From: Sediminispirochaeta smaragdinae DSM 11293
Lineage (GTDB): Bacteria; Spirochaetota; Spirochaetia; DSM-16054; Sediminispirochaetaceae
DNA: 64,000 bases
Direction of reading: 5' to 3'
NCBI RefSeq assembly: GCF_000143985.1
Contig: NC_014364.1
Coordinates: 62,001-126,000 of the forward strand
In this document: positions 59,610 to 64,000 of the stretch, one piece after another
Numbering within the stretch: the first letter of the stretch is position 1
How the letters are laid out: each line of letters begins with the position of its first letter
The notes under the pieces: generated by a model
What the model saw: the letters and a program-made list of their open reading frames with translations, nothing else
What the model was told of the DNA's origin: nothing
Database searches by the model: none
Position numbers and translations under genes: made by a program

Positions 59610-59639
59610 TAGGCTTTAAAGGAGTTTAAAAGATAAAAT

Positions 59640-60818
59640 ATGAAACTCAATAGTAGTCAGCAAAAAGAGGTCCTTGCATTTGCCAGGCAGCTGGTATGTG
59701 AACCGGGAAATTCTGGCGATGAAGAAAAAAGTGCCTTATTAATAGAAAAGAAAATGAACGAATTGGGTTACAATCAGGTTCGGGTTGATCCTTATGGAAG
59801 TGTTATCGGTATTATCAACGGTTCAAAACCGGGGCCGACAATCCTGTTTGATGGGCATGTGGATGTTGTCCCGATTCATGAACCGGATGAATGGCATCAC
59901 GATCCGTATGGTGGCGAGGTTGTTGGAGACAAACTTATCAGCAGAGGATCCGCTGATATGAAGGGATCTGTAACCGCAATGATCTTTGCAGCTTCTTATC
60001 TTGATAAAGAAAAACTCCTTGGAACAATCATTGTTTCTGCCAGTGTAGCTGAAGAATTGATACCCGGCCGGGCACTTGAGAAAATTCTGGACGAATATAA
60101 AGTTGATGCGGTTGTTGTTGGAGAACCGACCAAACTGCGGCTTGGATTTACGGAAAAGGGTAGATGCTCAATAAGCATGACCGTAACCGGAGAAGTTGCA
60201 CACAGCAGCAGTCCTGAATTGGGAAAGAATGCCATATATATTGCAAACGATGCAATCAGGCGTATTAGAGAAATTCCTGTAAACTCTGATCCTTTTCTGG
60301 GTGATGAAGTCAGGGAACTTGTCGAGTTACGTTCTGAGCCTACTCCTGGATATGGCAGTGTGCCTTATTATTGCTGGGGACTCTGGGAGTGTCGAATTCT
60401 ACCCGGAGAGAGCGAACAGGCTCTATTAAATAAATTTGTCAGTTCTCAAAAGGGCTCAGAATGGGAAGAACGGATTCACTTTCAGTTTGAAACGATTGAT
60501 ATCCCTAATTTTACAGGTACTCATCTGATCGGTAAAGACTTCCTTCCCGCATGGAGAGAAGACAAAAACAGTGGTTTATATAAACAGATGGAAGCTGCTG
60601 TTGAGAAAAGCGGAATACCTGTGGAATACGAGCCGATTTATTATGGGAGCAATGCTCTGATGAGCTGTGGAGTGAAGAAATTACCTACAGTTATATTTGG
60701 TCCTGGGGATGTGGCTCTTGCGCACAAGCCTGATGAATACCTAAGAATTCAGGACCTCTGGAAGGCAACGAAGATCTTTAATCATATAATGGAGCTGAAT
60801 GGAAAGTATACTTATTAG
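59640..60818 (+). CDS. M20-family amidohydrolase/peptidase
   Basis: A 392-residue zinc enzyme. Motifs: FDGHVDVVPIHE, SRGSADMKGS, VAEELIPGR with the catalytic Glu, and GEPTKLR. Related to ArgE/DapE and YgeY. With the hydantoinase upstream it likely cleaves a carbamoyl or acyl amino acid. It is different from the minus-strand ygeY copy by eye, suggesting separate steps or substrates. Confidence 0.92.
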   Translation: MKLNSSQQKEVLAFARQLVCEPGNSGDEEKSALLIEKKMNELGYNQVRVDPYGSVIGIINGSKPGPTILFDGHVDVVPIHEPDEWHHDPYGGEVVGDKLISRGSADMKGSVTAMIFAASYLDKEKLLGTIIVSASVAEELIPGRALEKILDEYKVDAVVVGEPTKLRLGFTEKGRCSISMTVTGEVAHSSSPELGKNAIYIANDAIRRIREIPVNSDPFLGDEVRELVELRSEPTPGYGSVPYYCWGLWECRILPGESEQALLNKFVSSQKGSEWEERIHFQFETIDIPNFTGTHLIGKDFLPAWREDKNSGLYKQMEAAVEKSGIPVEYEPIYYGSNALMSCGVKKLPTVIFGPGDVALAHKPDEYLRIQDLWKATKIFNHIMELNGKYTY

Positions 60819-60849
60819 TATATCTCACACAACTGGAGAACAGGATCTG

Positions 60850-61008
60850 ATGAGTTCTACTAAGGAGAAAACAAAAATAGACATGACAGATGTAACCCAA
60901 AAGGAGGTCGTATGCCCTTATGATGAAGAGAAAGTATTTTTGAAAATTAAAAGCTATAGGTTTTTATATTTTAATGAAAAGGGGGAAATGAGGAATGAAG
61001 AATCTTAA
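60850..61008 (+). CDS. Possible small protein between M20 and BMP genes
   Basis: A 52-codon frame overlaps the start of the BMP gene by 14 bases. The sequence (DMTDVTQKEVVCPYDEEKVF) is not recognised. No ribosome site is clear. It may be spurious. Confidence 0.25.
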   Translation: MSSTKEKTKIDMTDVTQKEVVCPYDEEKVFLKIKSYRFLYFNEKGEMRNEES

Positions 61009-61981
61009 ACTGGCAGTCGTTTTGGTGCTTTTATCGGTCCTCGTCTTTGGAGGGTGTCAAGGCTCTTCAGATGATAAGGACGCCGGTACTAAATCAGCGG
61101 AATCAAAGCTCAAGGTCGCAATGGTCTTGCCCGGATTGAAAACAGATGAAGCTTTCAATCAGTTTACCTATGAAGGTATGATGAGAGCCGCAGAAGATTT
61201 GGATATTGAAACTGCATTTGTGGAAGAAGTAAAACAGGATGAGCAGATTGAAGTTATCCGACAATTCGCACAGCAGGGGTATGACATCATTATCGGTCAG
61301 GGTGGTCAGTTTGGTGAAGCCCTCCAGACAGTTGCCAAAGAATATCCTGATCAGGAGTTCGTTTTCAGTGTTGCAACAGATACGGGAGGAGTTCCCAATC
61401 TGACAGCTGTAACTGTCAGTTACAGCCATGCCGGATATATTGCAGGTATAATGGCCGGTCAAATGACCAAGAACAATAAAGTAGCAATGATACTTGGCGA
61501 GTGGTATACTCCGCATAGACAGATGTGGGAAAGTTTTCAGAAAGGTGTTGCCGCAAGCGGTAAGGATGTTGAAGTAAAGTCTGTTGCAACAGGATCATGG
61601 TCTGATGTCAATAAGGCCCGTGAAGCCTCATTGGCTCTGATAGCTGATGGTGTAGATGTCCTCTTGCCTGTTCTTGATGCCGCGTATGTTGGCGTATTGA
61701 GTGCAGCACAGGATTCCGACGATGTTTTGGTTGTCGGTAGCGTATTGGATATGGCTAAAGTTGCTCCCGAGGTTGTTGTCGGCAGTGTTGTATATAACTG
61801 GAATGAGCTTGGATATCAGGAAGCTACCGGAGAGATAACGGACGGAGGTACCCATATCCTTGGTATTAAGGAAAATGGTATTACACCCGTATTAAACGAT
61901 TTACTTTCGGATGAAGGTAAGACGGCCGTAGAAGATGCAATAGCCGGTTTAAAAGCTGGAAATATTGATATCTTACCATAA
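60995..61981 (+). CDS. BMP-type ABC transporter substrate-binding lipoprotein
   Basis: A 328-residue exported lipoprotein. The signal ends in VLVFGGC, so Cys21 is lipidated. The mature part is a Bmp/PnrA-like binding protein: AMVLPGLKTDEAFNQFTYEG, then YDIIIGQGGQFGEALQ and AAYVGVLSAAQD. Family members bind nucleosides, purines or related heterocycles. In this island a ureide, hydantoin or purine seems likely. A GAAAAGGGGG ribosome site precedes the ATG. A stem-loop after the gene may raise its level over the permease. Confidence 0.93.
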   Translation: MKNLKLAVVLVLLSVLVFGGCQGSSDDKDAGTKSAESKLKVAMVLPGLKTDEAFNQFTYEGMMRAAEDLDIETAFVEEVKQDEQIEVIRQFAQQGYDIIIGQGGQFGEALQTVAKEYPDQEFVFSVATDTGGVPNLTAVTVSYSHAGYIAGIMAGQMTKNNKVAMILGEWYTPHRQMWESFQKGVAASGKDVEVKSVATGSWSDVNKAREASLALIADGVDVLLPVLDAAYVGVLSAAQDSDDVLVVGSVLDMAKVAPEVVVGSVVYNWNELGYQEATGEITDGGTHILGIKENGITPVLNDLLSDEGKTAVEDAIAGLKAGNIDILP

Positions 61982-61996
61982 TTTTTAAAACAATTA

Positions 61997-62032
61997 GGTT
62001 ATGGGTGGTAAAATAATCAGCCGCTCATAACC
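61997..62032 (+). promoter_or_regulatory. Stem-loop between binding protein and ABC ATPase genes
   Basis: GGTTATGGGTGG (61997-62008) pairs with CCGCTCATAACC (62021-62032) apart from two positions, around a 12-base AT-rich loop. No T run follows, so it is more likely a 3' stabiliser than a terminator. Confidence 0.6.
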
Positions 62033-62081
62033 AATCGATTGAAAGATATTCAGCACTTGATAAGAGAATAAGGATGTATTT

Positions 62082-63605
62082 ATGGCACAAGACGGTGCGT
62101 TTGCATTGCGCATGGAAGGAATTTCTAAATTTTTTCCTGGAGTGATAGCCAATGATAGAATAAATCTCGATTGTCGTAGGGGTGAGGTTCTTGGAATTCT
62201 TGGAGAGAATGGCGCAGGCAAAACAACCTTAATGAATATTCTATATGGACTTCACCAGCCGGATGAAGGTCAGATATTTCTTGATGGAAAACAAGTAACC
62301 ATTGATTCTCCTTCTAAAGCAATTGACTTGGGAGTCGGAATGGTTCATCAACATTTCATGTTGGTGGAAGCTCTGTCCGCATTAGAAAATGTGATACTCG
62401 GCATGCCTTCCAAAAGGATAACCCTGGATATAGAGTCTGCCCGTAAGCGTCTGGAGACTCTATGTGAGGATTATGAACTTCATGTAGATCCCTCTGTGGA
62501 AGTGTGGAAAATGCCGGTGGGTAAGCAGCAGTGGCTAGAAATCCTGAAAGCATTATATAGAGATATCAATTTGCTGGTACTCGACGAACCGAGTTCTGTT
62601 TTAACTCCTTCTGAAGGAAAGCAGCTTTTCAAGGCGATACGTAAAATAACAGCAGAGGGCCGCTCGGTAATCTTCATCAGCCATAAATTGGATGAAGTTC
62701 TGGAGGTCACTGATCGTATCACAGTCATTCGGGATGGTCGTGTAGTTGGTACGGTTGAGACAAAGGATGCAAGTCAGGAAGAACTGACTCGTATGATGGT
62801 TGGTCGTCCCGTGACAATTACAAGGAAACCCAGACCTGTCGTGACGAAGGATAGTCCTGTTCTCGTAATGGAGAATGTAAATGCTGATGATGACCGTGGT
62901 CTACCTGCCTTAAAAAACTTTAACCTGACAGTCCGTGCTGGTGAAATTGTCGGCGTTGCCGGAGTTGACGGTAATGGTCAGCGGGAATTGGCTGAATGTA
63001 TTGTAGGAATGCGTAAGTATACGAGTGGTTCGGTTCAAATCCAGGACCGCCTCATTGATCGGATCATAGCTGATACTTCATTTGTCGGATATATACCTGA
63101 AGACAGACAGAAAACCGGTCTTTGTCTTGATATGACAGTGGCGGAAAATCTTATCTTTAAGGAAGTAGATAACCCTCCATACTTGAAAAATGGTATTCTT
63201 CGCTTAAATTCAATTAAAGAACATGCACAGAATATGATTCAGAAATATGACATACGGACACGATCCGGCGACGACCTCGTAGGGAATCTCTCGGGAGGGA
63301 ATCAGCAGAAAGTCATTTTCGCAAGGGAAATTAACAACGAACCGGTTTTGGTAATTGCATCTCAGGCAACCAGAGGTTTAGACCTTGGTGCGGTGGAAAA
63401 TGTTCATAATGTGCTGCTTAATGAACGTAATCGCGGTGCTGCAGTATTATTCATTTCTACGGAACTTCAGGAGGTTATGTCGCTTAGCGATCGTATTATA
63501 GTGATGTTTCGAGGTGAGTTGATGGGAGATGTAGCTGGTGAAGGAACGGATGTTTCAACGATCGGCAGGATGATGTTAGGAGAAACTTTGGAGTTAGACA
63601 AATGA
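62082..63605 (+). CDS. ABC transporter ATPase, two ATPase domains (nucleoside type)
   Basis: A 507-residue inner-face ATPase with two ABC halves. First: Walker A GENGAGKTTL, signature MPVGKQQWLEIL, Walker B LLVLDEPSSVL. Second: GVDGNGQREL in place of the Walker A, signature NLSGGNQQKV, ATRGLDLG. The pattern is of RbsA/nucleoside importers of the BMP type. It follows the binding protein and overlaps the permease gene by ATGA. Confidence 0.95.
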   Translation: MAQDGAFALRMEGISKFFPGVIANDRINLDCRRGEVLGILGENGAGKTTLMNILYGLHQPDEGQIFLDGKQVTIDSPSKAIDLGVGMVHQHFMLVEALSALENVILGMPSKRITLDIESARKRLETLCEDYELHVDPSVEVWKMPVGKQQWLEILKALYRDINLLVLDEPSSVLTPSEGKQLFKAIRKITAEGRSVIFISHKLDEVLEVTDRITVIRDGRVVGTVETKDASQEELTRMMVGRPVTITRKPRPVVTKDSPVLVMENVNADDDRGLPALKNFNLTVRAGEIVGVAGVDGNGQRELAECIVGMRKYTSGSVQIQDRLIDRIIADTSFVGYIPEDRQKTGLCLDMTVAENLIFKEVDNPPYLKNGILRLNSIKEHAQNMIQKYDIRTRSGDDLVGNLSGGNQQKVIFAREINNEPVLVIASQATRGLDLGAVENVHNVLLNERNRGAAVLFISTELQEVMSLSDRIIVMFRGELMGDVAGEGTDVSTIGRMMLGETLELDK

Positions 63606-64000
63606 CTAAAATTAAACGACCTGGAATATTGAATTTACCGGGTATTGGAGAAGTTGTCTTATCAAGCGCACGCCCTCTCCTCGGCATCTTTTTAGGTTTG
63701 CTGGCTGGAGCACTATTAATTGCTATTTCGGGAGTTAATCCTTTTGTGGCATATTGGGCGATGGTGCAGGGGGCTTTTGGGAGTCCTCAGGCATTTGCGA
63801 ACGTGCTGGTACGTGCTTCCCCCCTGCTTCTTGCCGGCGTGGGTGTAGCAATCGGTATCAAGGCGGGTATATGGAATATTGGTGCAGAAGGATATATGTA
63901 TGCTGGTGCAATCGGTGCTGCAGTAGTCGGGATCGCACCATTATCTGTTCATCCCTTTATTCATATTCTGCTTTCCGTCATCGCAGCCATGGTATTTGCA
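63602..64000 (+). CDS. ABC permease of the BMP-type transporter, N-terminal part
   Basis: The first 133 codons of a permease, cut by the window edge. N-terminal leader then hydrophobic helices (LGIFLGLLAGALLIAI, and ANVLVRASPLLLAGVGVAIG) and GIWNIGAEGYMYAG, the typical loop of the BPD-2 permeases of nucleoside uptake systems. Overlaps the ATPase stop by 4 bases. Confidence 0.93.
   Translation, partial: MTKIKRPGILNLPGIGEVVLSSARPLLGIFLGLLAGALLIAISGVNPFVAYWAMVQGAFGSPQAFANVLVRASPLLLAGVGVAIGIKAGIWNIGAEGYMYAGAIGAAVVGIAPLSVHPFIHILLSVIAAMVFA

Overview
The window is a stretch of bacterial chromosome of roughly balanced base composition, with tightly packed genes and many ATGA or 8-nt overlaps. The style suggests a free-living, anaerobic or microaerophilic spirochaete of the Spirochaeta/Sediminispirochaeta type: exported binding proteins with a FANGQ-type signal peptide end, tandem bacteriohemerythrins, a SUF system with SufU, and many sugar and ureide uptake genes. 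This placement is inference; no diagnostic rRNA gene is intact here.

Layout. 0-5 kb: signalling genes (HisKA_2 histidine kinase, chemotaxis receptor) and a pyruvate kinase. 4.8-10.5 kb: a complete iron-sulfur assembly operon, sufT-like/sufC/sufB/sufD/sufS/sufU. 10.5-17.4 kb: a LacI-controlled catabolic cassette made of a DapA-family aldolase, a tripartite tricarboxylate-type (TTT) transporter and a two-subunit DhaK/DhaL kinase. 17.5-24.6 kb: AT-richer accessory genes, including a flavodoxin-like protein with an ECF sigma factor, an amidohydrolase pair divergent from a TetR gene, a second TetR gene with a GH13 enzyme, and a pentapeptide-repeat protein. 24.6-28.7 kb: NfeD with two stomatin-like proteins, then a trehalase/GH63-like hydrolase. 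28.7-32.0 kb, minus strand: five tRNAs (all four serine isoacceptors plus Arg-GCG), SRP RNA, dnaX, ebfC and recR.

32-49 kb: DNA repair and nucleotide genes (nfo, an AlkD-like glycosylase, a MutT/MTH1-like Nudix protein, thymidine kinase) surround a phospho-signalling island at 34.9-41.4 kb. The island has two divergent genes sharing an unrecognised domain, one fused to an HU-like DNA-binding domain, then a PPP-type phosphatase, a Ser/Thr kinase, a membrane FHA protein and a VWA-FHA protein. An AprA/AprB-like flavoprotein-ferredoxin pair follows. 49-52.9 kb is a genome scar: HNH protein, broken IS5-type and IS30-type transposases, a degraded 23S rRNA fragment and an isolated amidohydrolase gene.

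52.9-64 kb: a ureide/hydantoin catabolic island. A minus-strand operon (ygeY-like peptidase, PLP enzyme, ygeW) diverges from a plus-strand operon (racemase, hydantoinase, M20 amidase, BMP-type binding protein, ABC ATPase, permease). Two copies of one dyad operator sit at the two facing promoters, implying joint control.

The strongest candidates for undescribed biology are the HU-fused domain with the kinase/phosphatase/FHA island, the aldolase-TTT-DhaKL pathway, the PLP enzyme that takes the usual YgeX place, and a set of apparently leaderless genes.
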